Part shown: positions 1-6,144 of the stretch, piece by piece | Layout: each line of letters opens with the position of its first letter | Position numbering within the stretch: the first letter of the stretch is position 1 | Assembly (NCBI GenBank): GCA_031270215.1 | Contig: JAISYB010000141.1 | Location: 1 to 17,980 of the forward strand | DNA: 17,980 nucleotides | Reading direction: 5' to 3' | Source: Streptococcaceae bacterium | Lineage (GTDB): Bacteria > Bacillota > Bacilli > Lactobacillales > Streptococcaceae | Position numbers and translations under genes: made by a program | Notes under the pieces: generated by a model | Database searches by the model: none | The model's input: only the letters and a program-made list of their open reading frames with translations | What the model was told of the DNA's origin: nothing

Positions 1-144
1 GCAGTCGGCTTACCTGTTCAGAAATTATCCCGAATTCGTTTTGGCAATTTAGATTTATCGACCGTCCCTGTTGGTAAATATCGCCAGCTATCCAAAAAGG
101 AAGTTAGTCAGCTCATTGATCTGGCTACCAATCGAATTAAATAA
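1..144 (+). CDS. C-terminal 47 residues of a probable RsuA/RluB-family pseudouridine synthase (5' partial)
   Basis: Frame 1 is open from the window edge to a TAA at 142-144. The tail contains KLSRIRFGNLDLS followed by VPVGKYRQLSKKEVSQL. This resembles the conserved C-terminus of small ribosomal pseudouridine synthases of the RsuA/RluB/RluE/RluF group, where a basic R-I-R-x-G-x-L stretch precedes a G-x-Y/W-R-x-L-(T/S)-x-x-E motif. The family isomerises a specific uridine in rRNA. The catalytic Asp domain lies outside the window, so the assignment rests on this tail only and the exact paralogue cannot be named. No strong terminator follows the stop; the 138-base gap to the next gene carries that gene's own promoter. 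Confidence 0.6.
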   Translation, partial: AVGLPVQKLSRIRFGNLDLSTVPVGKYRQLSKKEVSQLIDLATNRIK

Positions 145-188
145 TTAAAAATAGCTTAAAAGACGAATCATTTTTAGCAAATAATTTA

Positions 189-203
189 AATATTCAGAAA
201 AAT
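189..203 (+). promoter_or_regulatory. CodY box upstream of the peptide transporter
   Basis: AATATTCAGAAAAAT matches the CodY consensus AATTTTCWGAAAATT at 13 of 15 positions. It ends three bases before the -35 element. CodY is the branched-chain amino acid and GTP sensing repressor of low-GC Gram-positives, and the lactococcal dtpT gene is a known CodY target. A weaker 11/15 match lies at 253-267, between the promoter and the ribosome binding site. Confidence 0.65.
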
Positions 204-205
204 CA

Positions 206-233
206 TTGCACCCTCTCCTAAGTGGGGTATAAT
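206..233 (+). promoter_or_regulatory. Promoter of the peptide transporter gene
   Basis: A consensus -10 TATAAT lies at 228-233 with a weak -35 TTGCAC at 206-211 and a 16-base spacer. Transcription would start near 240. A 6-bp inverted repeat (AATGGC at 238-243, GCCATT at 252-257) sits on the predicted start and could form a 5' stem. Confidence 0.65.
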
Positions 234-281
234 TAACAATGGCATTGCCTAGCCATTACAGAAAATTAAGGAGGAACATTT

Positions 282-1739
282 GTGGGGAAAGTGAACAAGC
301 AAGATGATAAAAGAGGGATGTTTGGTCTAACCAAAGGATTTCCTACCGTATTAGGAACAGAATTTGCGGAGCGTTTTTCATATTATGGTATGAAAGCAAT
401 CTTGCTTTACTATATTATTGATGCAGCATCTAAGGGTGGTCTTGGAATGAACCGTGCAGACGGTGTGACGATTGCCTCGCTTTATGGTGCGTTGATTTAT
501 ATGTCATCCATCATGGGTGGCTGGTTATCAGACAGGATTTTCGGAGCGGCTCGCATTGTGACGATTGGTGGTGTCTTCATCTTTGCAGGACATATTGTTT
601 TAGCGCTCCCCTTCGGTAGGCTGGCATTATTTGCCTCACTTGCGCTTTTGATTATTGGAACAGGGATGTTAAAACCGAATGTTTCCACATTAGTAGGTCG
701 AGTTGTGACAGATGAGAATGAAGCAAACGTTGCTTTTTCAATGTTTTATGTCGCAATCAATATTGGTGCATTCCTATCTCCGATTATTGTTTCATATCTA
801 CAACTACATTCAGGATTTCACGCAGGCTTTTCAGCGGCGGCTATCGTGATGGGACTTGGACTAGGTGTCTACATTTGGGGTTATGTGAAGTATTTGAAGC
901 ATAATATCGATACCTCAGTACCTAATCCGATTCCAAAAGCGGAGCGTCCAAGGACTTGGGGGACGATTATTGCTGGCATTGCAATTGTCATGGCAATTTT
1001 GTTATTCAAATCTTTAACGCATACGTTTAGTGTGCAATGGTTGTCTAATATTGTCACAGTATTAGCAGTTGTTTTAACGATTTACTATTTTGTACGTATT
1101 CTGATGAGTAAGCATGTCACATCATCAGAAAAAAAGAAGGTATTGGCATATATTCCGGTCTTTCTATCCGGTGTTGCACTTTGGGCGGTTCAGGAGGGCG
1201 GTGGGACAATCGTTGCCGAATTTGTTACTCGTTCAGACCACAACTTCCTTGGATTTAAGGTTGCAGATCCGATAATTCAGTCAATCAATCCGTTTGTCGT
1301 CATCTTTGGTACAGCGGGTATGGCGGTTGTCTATAAGGTATTTGCAAATCGGCTGCCCAACCTTTTCTTTCGTTATGCTGTTGGAATTGCTTTAGTTGGC
1401 GCAAGCTATTTGCTACTTATTCATCCGGCAATGTCTGGTAAAGGTTTCTCAGTTACGTGGATTATCCTCTCGCTTGTCGTTGTTTCATTTGGGGAAGTCT
1501 TGATTTCACCAATTTCTCTTGCGGTGACTAATCGCTTAGCGCCCAAGACATTTGAAGCACAGATGATGTCGATTTGGTTATTATCTAACTCGGTTGGGCA
1601 AAGTTTAAATGCCAGCCTTTCCGGCTTTTATCTCGAGCATACGACGATTTATTTCGCGATTTATGCAGCGATTCCAATTATTTTTGCGATTGGCTTAGTC
1701 CTTGGTGCCAAGAAATTAACCTCCTTGATTGGCGAGTGA
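282..1739 (+). CDS. dtpT: Di-/tripeptide:proton symporter, POT/PTR2 family
   Basis: This 485-residue polytopic membrane protein imports di- and tripeptides with protons, feeding amino acid supply. The N-terminal proton-coupling motif ExxER is present as E27-F-A-E30-R31 and is followed by FSYYGMKAIL. The PTR2 signature FYVAINIGAF is near residue 155. About a dozen hydrophobic segments are visible and the length is typical of bacterial POT transporters. The start is GTG at 282, with AAGGAGG at 268-274 and a 7-base spacer. It is transcribed alone, with its own promoter, a CodY box and a downstream terminator, so it is probably repressed in amino-acid-rich medium. The family call is firm; the name dtpT follows the lactococcal orthologue and the CodY site. 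Confidence 0.93.
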   Translation: MGKVNKQDDKRGMFGLTKGFPTVLGTEFAERFSYYGMKAILLYYIIDAASKGGLGMNRADGVTIASLYGALIYMSSIMGGWLSDRIFGAARIVTIGGVFIFAGHIVLALPFGRLALFASLALLIIGTGMLKPNVSTLVGRVVTDENEANVAFSMFYVAINIGAFLSPIIVSYLQLHSGFHAGFSAAAIVMGLGLGVYIWGYVKYLKHNIDTSVPNPIPKAERPRTWGTIIAGIAIVMAILLFKSLTHTFSVQWLSNIVTVLAVVLTIYYFVRILMSKHVTSSEKKKVLAYIPVFLSGVALWAVQEGGGTIVAEFVTRSDHNFLGFKVADPIIQSINPFVVIFGTAGMAVVYKVFANRLPNLFFRYAVGIALVGASYLLLIHPAMSGKGFSVTWIILSLVVVSFGEVLISPISLAVTNRLAPKTFEAQMMSIWLLSNSVGQSLNASLSGFYLEHTTIYFAIYAAIPIIFAIGLVLGAKKLTSLIGE

Positions 1740-1757
1740 ATAAGCCAATTAAGGAGG
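1720..1757 (+). other. 14-bp stem-loop spanning the dtpT stop codon and masking a consensus Shine-Dalgarno sequence
   Basis: CCTCCTTGATTGGC (1720-1733) pairs over its full length with GCCAATTAAGGAGG (1744-1757), with one G-U pair and a 10-base loop that holds the TGA stop codon. No U-tract follows, so it is not a standard intrinsic terminator. The right arm contains a perfect AAGGAGG. Confidence 0.75.
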
Positions 1758-1823
1758 CTGAGCAGTGGTGATTTGTCTGTTTTCCGGCTTGATATTGTTA
1801 TCGATACTCCACATACATCTCAT

Positions 1824-1859
1824 ATAGCGGTCAGTCTTTTACTGAACTGCTATTTTTTT
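1824..1859 (+). terminator. Rho-independent terminator of dtpT
   Basis: A 12-bp stem with one bulged base (arms 1824-1835 and 1841-1853) and a 5-base loop is followed by seven T residues at 1853-1859. It reads only on the plus strand, because the opposite strand lacks a U-tract after the stem. Confidence 0.9.
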
Positions 1860-2159
1860 GTGCACCAGACATGGGACTAACTAGGTGGTGTACACATCAA
1901 CCAATTGTTAGAGAAACGCAAGGTGGCACTCGTGAGCAGGTGGGTCAGTGACGTAAAAAGTTGCTGTCATTGTTCGGACATTAAGCTATTTTTCTAGTCG
2001 GCACCGTTTGCTTTTGGTGAATATAGATATAGAAAAGTTTTGTTTTCCAAGTAGCAGCAGTCGATTAATCTGATGTTACAAATCTGCACGCTTGGCTTGT
2101 CTGTAGCACTCGCCTTAATTTTTAGACTTGTGGTAGCAGATTATTGTTCTTGTTTTTAT
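1860..2159. other. Gene-free stretch between dtpT terminator and sdaAA
   Basis: No coding sequence with a ribosome binding site was found on either strand. Longer open stretches here are shadows or lack start signals. It holds a 9-bp stem with an 18-base loop (arms 1859-1867 and 1886-1894) and three copies of AGGTGG within about 60 bases (1883, 1921, 1938). No good intrinsic terminator for the minus-strand sdaAA gene is visible. It may be decayed sequence. Confidence 0.5.
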
Positions 2160-3032
2160 TTACTGACCGAAGATTTTTTGCATCAATTTTTTGCCAGTTG
2201 GTGTTTGTGCGAGTCCGCCTTCAGCTGTTTCTCGGAAAATAGCCGGCATTGCTTGTCCAACTTGATACATGCAATTGACGACTTCATCTGGAGGAATGAC
2301 GCTTTGAATGCCAGCTAGCGCCATATCTGCTGCGACAAACGCTTGTGTTGCCCCCATTGCATTGCGTTTAATACAAGGAACCTCAACTAATCCGGCAACT
2401 GGGTCACAAATCAGTCCCATCATATTTTTTAAAACAATCGCAACGGCTTGAATGGCTTCTTCGGCTGTTCCGCCAGTAATTTGTGTTAAAGCGGCAGCAG
2501 CCATTGCACTAGCAGAACCTACCTCAGCCTGACAGCCACCTTCAGCACCAGAAATCGAAGCGTTGTTGGCAATTACTAAACCAATAGCACCAGCAGTAAA
2601 TAAAAAATCCAGCTGCTCCTTATCTGTCAAATTTAGCTTTTCCGTAGCAGCAAGTAAAACTGCAGGCACACATCCGGCAGATCCTGCGGTGGGTGTCGCA
2701 CAGATTAGCCCCATTTTAGCATTTACTTCATTAACGGCAATTGCATTTCGCACAGCTTTTAAGATTGTTTCACCAGATAAAAAACGCTCAGTCGATAGGT
2801 AATTATCGAGTTTTAAAGCATCTCCTCCAGTTAATCCGCTGACCGATTTTTTCTCAGAAATCCCATTTTGAACAGAGGACTTCATGACTTCTAGCTGAGT
2901 AGTCATGATTTTGAGGATTTCTTCTTTTGAACGTCCAGTTAATTCGCTTTCAGTGTTAATCATCAGTTCTGCAATTGAGCCATGATACCCTTCATTTGCT
3001 TGTTCGACTATTTCTCGTAGACTATAAAACAT
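2160..3032 (-). CDS. sdaAA: L-serine dehydratase, iron-sulfur-dependent, alpha subunit
   Basis: This 290-residue subunit, together with SdaAB, deaminates L-serine to pyruvate and ammonia in the cytoplasm. The conserved SDH-alpha motifs are present: ATPTAGSAGCVPA (about 112-124), SGAEGGCQAEVGSA (161-174) and GLICDPVAGLVEVPC (206-220). Cys167, Cys209 and Cys220 are the expected ligand set for the oxygen-labile 4Fe-4S cluster. Length is normal for the two-subunit type. The ATG at 3032 is preceded by GAGGGG in the 16-base gap after sdaAB, so the two genes are co-transcribed with beta first. No clear terminator was found downstream. Confidence 0.95.
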   Translation of the reverse strand: MFYSLREIVEQANEGYHGSIAELMINTESELTGRSKEEILKIMTTQLEVMKSSVQNGISEKKSVSGLTGGDALKLDNYLSTERFLSGETILKAVRNAIAVNEVNAKMGLICATPTAGSAGCVPAVLLAATEKLNLTDKEQLDFLFTAGAIGLVIANNASISGAEGGCQAEVGSASAMAAAALTQITGGTAEEAIQAVAIVLKNMMGLICDPVAGLVEVPCIKRNAMGATQAFVAADMALAGIQSVIPPDEVVNCMYQVGQAMPAIFRETAEGGLAQTPTGKKLMQKIFGQ

Positions 3033-3048
3033 TTAACCCCTCAGCTTT

Positions 3049-3720
3049 CTATCCAAAGAAATTTACATGCTCCAGATTACTAATTTCTTGAATTTCTTCA
3101 CAAACATCAGCCACATGTGGTGTATCAACCTCGATAATCATAATGGCTTTATCTCCCTTGGCTTCTCGTGTGACATTCATTTGAGCAATGTTGATATTAT
3201 GTTTTCCTAGAATATCGGTCACTCTGGCAATCATTCCAGGCACATCACGATGTGTGACAATAAAAGTTGGCGTTCCCATCGTTAAAGCAATGTTAAAGCC
3301 ATTGAGCTCCGTGACTTGAATGTTCCCACCGCCAACGGAAATTCCTGTAATTTCCATATGGCGTGCCCCCTTTTTGACAACCAAGCGTGCAGTATTTGGA
3401 TGATCAGCTTTCTCTTCTTTATGGACAACAAAGGAAACCTCAATGCCTAAATCATGGGCAATTTTTAAAGAGTTTGGCAGGTCAACGTCATCAGGCGCCA
3501 TGCCGAGCACACCGCCAACTAATGCAACATCAGTGCCATGTCCTCGGTATGTTTTGGCAAAACTGCCATATAAATGAATATCTAAGACCTCCGGTTCTTC
3601 GCCAAAAATTGTCCGAACAATTCGCCCAATTCGTGCAGCACCAGCCGTATGTGAGCTGCTTGGTCCAATCATTATTGGTCCAATGATGTCAAAGATGCTA
3701 CGATAACGTAAATTTTTCAT
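3049..3720 (-). CDS. sdaAB: L-serine dehydratase, iron-sulfur-dependent, beta subunit
   Basis: This 223-residue beta subunit pairs with the alpha subunit encoded immediately downstream. The N-terminal domain has the diagnostic GPSSSHTAGAARIGR (residues 19-33). The C-terminal part, from about residue 148, is an ACT domain (VTHRDVPGMIARVTDIL and onward), a ligand-binding module that may sense serine. I chose the ATG at 3720, which has AAAGGAAG about six bases upstream. A TTG 15 bases further out keeps the frame open but would lie inside the ribosome binding region. A 320-base gap with structured DNA and CodY-like boxes separates it from the upstream minus-strand gene, so an independent promoter is likely, though I could not pick one confidently. 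Confidence 0.94.
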   Translation of the reverse strand: MKNLRYRSIFDIIGPIMIGPSSSHTAGAARIGRIVRTIFGEEPEVLDIHLYGSFAKTYRGHGTDVALVGGVLGMAPDDVDLPNSLKIAHDLGIEVSFVVHKEEKADHPNTARLVVKKGARHMEITGISVGGGNIQVTELNGFNIALTMGTPTFIVTHRDVPGMIARVTDILGKHNINIAQMNVTREAKGDKAIMIIEVDTPHVADVCEEIQEISNLEHVNFFG

Positions 3721-3724
3721 ATGA

Positions 3725-3732
3725 CTTCCTTT
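3725..3732 (-). promoter_or_regulatory. Ribosome binding site fixing the sdaAB start
   Basis: The minus strand reads AAAGGAAG here, with its AAGGA core six bases before the ATG at 3720. This rules out the in-frame TTG further upstream. Confidence 0.7.
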
Positions 3733-3828
3733 CAAATCTAAAACGTATTCGTTTCTCCCCTAACAGTTAAGGAAAATAGAGCTGTATCAGCGGCGGACAG
3801 CGACGTAGCAATTAGGAAATTGATGGCA

Positions 3829-3853
3829 AATATTCACCAATATTCACAAATTT
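3829..3853 (-). promoter_or_regulatory. Tandem CodY-like boxes upstream of sdaAB
   Basis: AATATTCAC occurs twice with a 10-base period (3829-3837 and 3839-3847). The second copy extends to AATATTCACAAATTT (3839-3853), a 12/15 match to the CodY consensus; the first scores about 10/15. They lie about 110-130 bases before the sdaAB start. CodY control of serine deamination is plausible, but it is inferred from the match only. Confidence 0.35.
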
Positions 3854-3863
3854 TTCACTTTCC

Positions 3864-3918
3864 AGGCAATGAAGTTACCACTTTAATAGCTTACGGAAAA
3901 GCTAGTGGTAACGTGCCT
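3864..3918. other. Long bulged hairpin in the rluA-like/sdaAB gap
   Basis: Three nested perfect arm pairs share one axis: AGGCA/TGCCT (3864-3868, 3914-3918), GTTACCAC/GTGGTAAC (3874-3881, 3905-3912) and TAGCTT/AAGCTA (3887-3892, 3899-3904). The left side carries two 5-base bulges, and the right side is nearly continuous. No U-tract follows on either strand. It could be a 3' end of the upstream transcript or a leader structure of sdaAB. Confidence 0.6.
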
Positions 3919-4040
3919 TAGCGGGGGTCCTTAGGGCTTGACTAGTCGCACCGTTTCCCCCATATCACCAACATTAAACAGCGGTAAAAATTTATGTTCA
4001 TCCTCCTCGGTGTGGTACATTTGTCAACAATCTATATCTC

Positions 4041-4895
4041 TTAGAACTTGTAGGAATCTAACAAGCTAGGAGATATGACCTCTATAACTTCTGTAGTAAA
4101 AGGGTGGACAAGTGTTAGCTTTTGAGCATGTAGCATTAATCTACCTACAGGTTTGGGGTGATACAATGGATCACCAATAATCGGAAATCCGATGGCAGCT
4201 AGATGGACTCTGATTTGATGAGTTCGTCCGGTTTCCAGTTGACAGCTAACCAGTGATTTACCACGACTTACTTTGAGTGGTTTAACATGCGTTATTGCTA
4301 TTTTCCCACCTCTTGAATCGATTATTCGTTTTCTTCGGTCGTGGCGATGTCGTCCGATTTTGCGATTGATTGTCGTAGCCGTCTTGAAGCTGCCATTGAC
4401 TAGCGCAAGATATTCGCGCTTGATTTTCTTTTTTTCAAGCAGGCGATTCAATATAGGTAGGACAAATGGATTTTTTGCAAATAAAACTGCACCACTTGTT
4501 TCCATATCAAGGCGATGAACGACGAAAACTTGAGCATTGAGATAAGCTGTAACATGGTTTTGAAGTGCAATTTCTTCGAGATGATTGCCGTGAGTTTTCA
4601 TGCCAGCAGGCTTATTGACAATGATGAGATGTTCATCTTCATATAAAATTTCAACCAACTTAGGATTACCGAATAAAATTGCTTGATAATTATAGTCGCT
4701 ATCAAGGAGTGTGATAGTAATGACATCATGAGCTTCTATGATGTCTTGCCACCTTAATGGGATACCATTTCGTTTAATATCGCCACGTGTTCTAAGAAAA
4801 TGTCGGACTTTTCGAGGGACTAACCAATCCTCTTCAAGCAGTCCTTTGACGGATTTTTTGTTAAAGTTTTCAGGGAGTCTAATTTGAAATTCCAT
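4041..4895 (-). CDS. RluA-family RNA pseudouridine synthase
   Basis: This 284-residue enzyme is expected to convert specific uridines in rRNA or tRNA to pseudouridine. The catalytic motif HRLDMETSG is at 127-135, with Asp130 as nucleophile. Other family landmarks are LIIVNKPAGMKTHG (90-103), KREYLALVNG (159-168), GRTHQIRVHL (223-232) and IIGDPLYH (239-246). The N-terminal 65 residues look like the S4-like RNA-binding module of the RluD/YjbO-type group. The ATG overlaps the stop of the upstream hydrolase gene as TAATG, and no strong Shine-Dalgarno precedes it, which implies translational coupling. The exact target uridine cannot be told from sequence. Confidence 0.92.
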   Translation of the reverse strand: MEFQIRLPENFNKKSVKGLLEEDWLVPRKVRHFLRTRGDIKRNGIPLRWQDIIEAHDVITITLLDSDYNYQAILFGNPKLVEILYEDEHLIIVNKPAGMKTHGNHLEEIALQNHVTAYLNAQVFVVHRLDMETSGAVLFAKNPFVLPILNRLLEKKKIKREYLALVNGSFKTATTINRKIGRHRHDRRKRIIDSRGGKIAITHVKPLKVSRGKSLVSCQLETGRTHQIRVHLAAIGFPIIGDPLYHPKPVGRLMLHAQKLTLVHPFTTEVIEVISPSLLDSYKF

Positions 4896-5824
4896 TATGT
4901 TGTTTCACCACTGTATTTATTGAGAAATGCTTTGATTTTTCCTATATATTCATCCTTAGCAACAATGAAGCTTTCGGCGTGTCTTGCCCCTTTTACTACC
5001 CACAGCTGACGTTCTCCTTTGGTTGCATGATAGTTTTGGTAAACCATTTTAATTGGGACAAAGCGATCCTCTTGCCCATGAATGAATAAAATCGGTAATT
5101 TATTGCGCTGCAATGCTTTGGTGCAGCTTGCTTTTTGATAGAAAAATCCTGCACGCAGCTTAGAAATCGCTGAAACTTCATAGAGCAGCGGAAATGCTGG
5201 CAAGTGGTACATCTGTTTGGCTTGGTAGTTTAACTCATTCCAGACAGAATCATAGCCGCAGTCCTCGATGATATTTTTGACATTTTCAGGCAGCTGCTCG
5301 CCACTTGTCATCATAACGGTCGCAGCCCCCATGGAAAGACCAAAAAGGGTGATTTCAGCTAGGGGATTTTCCTTGATGACTAGATTAATCCATTTGAGAT
5401 AGTCAGATTTGTCTGCCATGCCGTAGCCGATTAAATCCCCTTCTGAAGCGCCGTGACCACGATTATCTGGCATTAAAAGATTGTAACCGAGGGCGTAAAA
5501 AAGCTCCCCGTAAGCGGACATTTCTTCTTTTGAACTGCTAAATCCGTGAGCAATAATGACTGTTTTATTGGTTGGCAGAATTTGTGGAACCCACCAAGCG
5601 TTCAGTTTTAAGCCATCATTAACCAGAGTGCGTGTCTCTTTTTCTCGTTTGGCAAATTGTTGCTCTAAGGGATAGATGGGACTAGTTGTATTGGTCGGTT
5701 GACGCTTGAGGAAACGTTTTTCTCCTCGAACTTGTGCAACATGAAAAAAGTAAAGGCTAGCAGGGACAGTAGCTAGGGTAAGCAGCGATACAATTGCCGC
5801 AGATTTCTTGATTAATTTTTTCAT
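4895..5824 (-). CDS. Membrane-anchored alpha/beta hydrolase
   Basis: This 309-residue protein starts with a basic stretch and one hydrophobic segment (about residues 8-28) that should anchor or export it. An alpha/beta-hydrolase domain follows. The oxyanion region is AHGFSSSKEE (92-101), the nucleophile elbow is GLSMG (162-166, Ser164), the acid is Asp253 in GQEDRFVP, and the base is His282 in GARHAES. The GHGASEGD loop (123-130) is typical of the BAAT/Bem46-like esterase group. The substrate is unknown. The ATG at 5824 has no recognisable ribosome binding site, yet an in-frame stop lies only eight codons upstream. It is the first gene of a two-gene unit with the pseudouridine synthase. Confidence 0.88.
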   Translation of the reverse strand: MKKLIKKSAAIVSLLTLATVPASLYFFHVAQVRGEKRFLKRQPTNTTSPIYPLEQQFAKREKETRTLVNDGLKLNAWWVPQILPTNKTVIIAHGFSSSKEEMSAYGELFYALGYNLLMPDNRGHGASEGDLIGYGMADKSDYLKWINLVIKENPLAEITLFGLSMGAATVMMTSGEQLPENVKNIIEDCGYDSVWNELNYQAKQMYHLPAFPLLYEVSAISKLRAGFFYQKASCTKALQRNKLPILFIHGQEDRFVPIKMVYQNYHATKGERQLWVVKGARHAESFIVAKDEYIGKIKAFLNKYSGETT

Positions 5825-5943
5825 TGATTTTAGATTTTGGGGGACTCAACTTCAATCGTGTGCGGAGAAATCGTTTAGCACGAATAGCTATCTTAAAGAC
5901 TGATAATTCTCCATCTCCCAACCTTTCTGTATTATTTTTATTG

Positions 5944-5957
5944 TGAATTTCCGTTCA
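5944..5957 (+). promoter_or_regulatory. Distal ARG box (ArgR operator candidate)
   Basis: TGAATTTCCGTTCA matches the core ARG box TGAATWWWWATTCA at 11 of 14 positions. It lies inside a perfect 6-bp inverted repeat, TGTGAA-N6-TTCACA (5942-5959). Its centre is 99 bases upstream of the strong ARG box. A CRP-like reading (TGTGA-N8-TCACA) has the wrong spacing. Confidence 0.45.
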
Positions 5958-6042
5958 CATTCCTCAGAATTAAATTGAAACTCCTTTTAATTAATATAAC
6001 ATAGCTTAGCGGATTTTCAGAATAAAATGGGGGGCAAATAGT

Positions 6043-6056
6043 TGCATAAAAATTCA
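6043..6056 (+). promoter_or_regulatory. ARG box (ArgR operator) of argG
   Basis: TGCATAAAAATTCA matches the ARG box core TGAATAAAAATTCA at 13 of 14 positions. A partial second box starts at 6062 (TGAATAAAA, overall 10/14), 19 bases on and close to the spacing of paired ARG boxes. Both lie just upstream of the argG -35 region, so arginine-responsive control by ArgR is likely. Confidence 0.7.
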
Positions 6057-6073
6057 TTTTTTGAATAAAATTG

Positions 6074-6102
6074 TTGTTTTTTGTATTTTTATGTGCTAAA
6101 AT
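6074..6102 (+). promoter_or_regulatory. argG promoter with extended -10
   Basis: A TG-extended -10 (TGCTAAAAT, hexamer 6097-6102) is preceded by a weak -35 TTGTTT at 6074-6079 with a 17-base spacer. The predicted start is near 6109, about 36 bases before the ATG. Confidence 0.65.
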
Positions 6103-6144
6103 GAGTCTAAGTTCAGAATAAACAGTGTGAGGAGAATAGGTTAA

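Larger units (their letters stand above)
5825..6144. other. Divergent control region between the hydrolase gene and argG
   Basis: This gap holds the argG promoter and its ARG boxes. No clear promoter or ribosome binding site could be assigned to the minus-strand hydrolase. A possible second plus-strand promoter is TTGAAA at 5975-5980 with TAACAT at 5997-6002. No small gene with credible start signals was found. Confidence 0.6.

Noticed and set aside
154..178. Weak AT-rich hairpin after the first partial gene, considered as a terminator.
   Set aside because: The stem is broken by a mismatch, nearly all A-T, and has no clean T run after it.
1920..1934. AAGGTGGCAC resembling a T-box antiterminator core.
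   Set aside because: The match is degenerate, no stem I or specifier loop was recognised, and no plus-strand gene follows. A T-box call is not supported.
2563..2802. Plus-strand open frame inside sdaAA, and similar antisense frames across sdaAB, cdaA, glmM and the PTS genes.
   Set aside because: They are shadows of well-supported genes on the other strand, without ribosome binding sites or recognisable domains.
5847..5940. Minus-strand open frame ahead of the hydrolase rich in Arg/Lys (IRAKRFLRTRLKLS and onward).
   Set aside because: It lacks a credible start with a ribosome binding site and runs into the hydrolase gene in another frame, so it is most likely chance.
5942..5959. TGTGAA-N6-TTCACA read as a CRP/FNR-type site.
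   Set aside because: The half-sites TGTGA and TCACA are eight bases apart instead of six. The ARG-box reading fits the argG context better.
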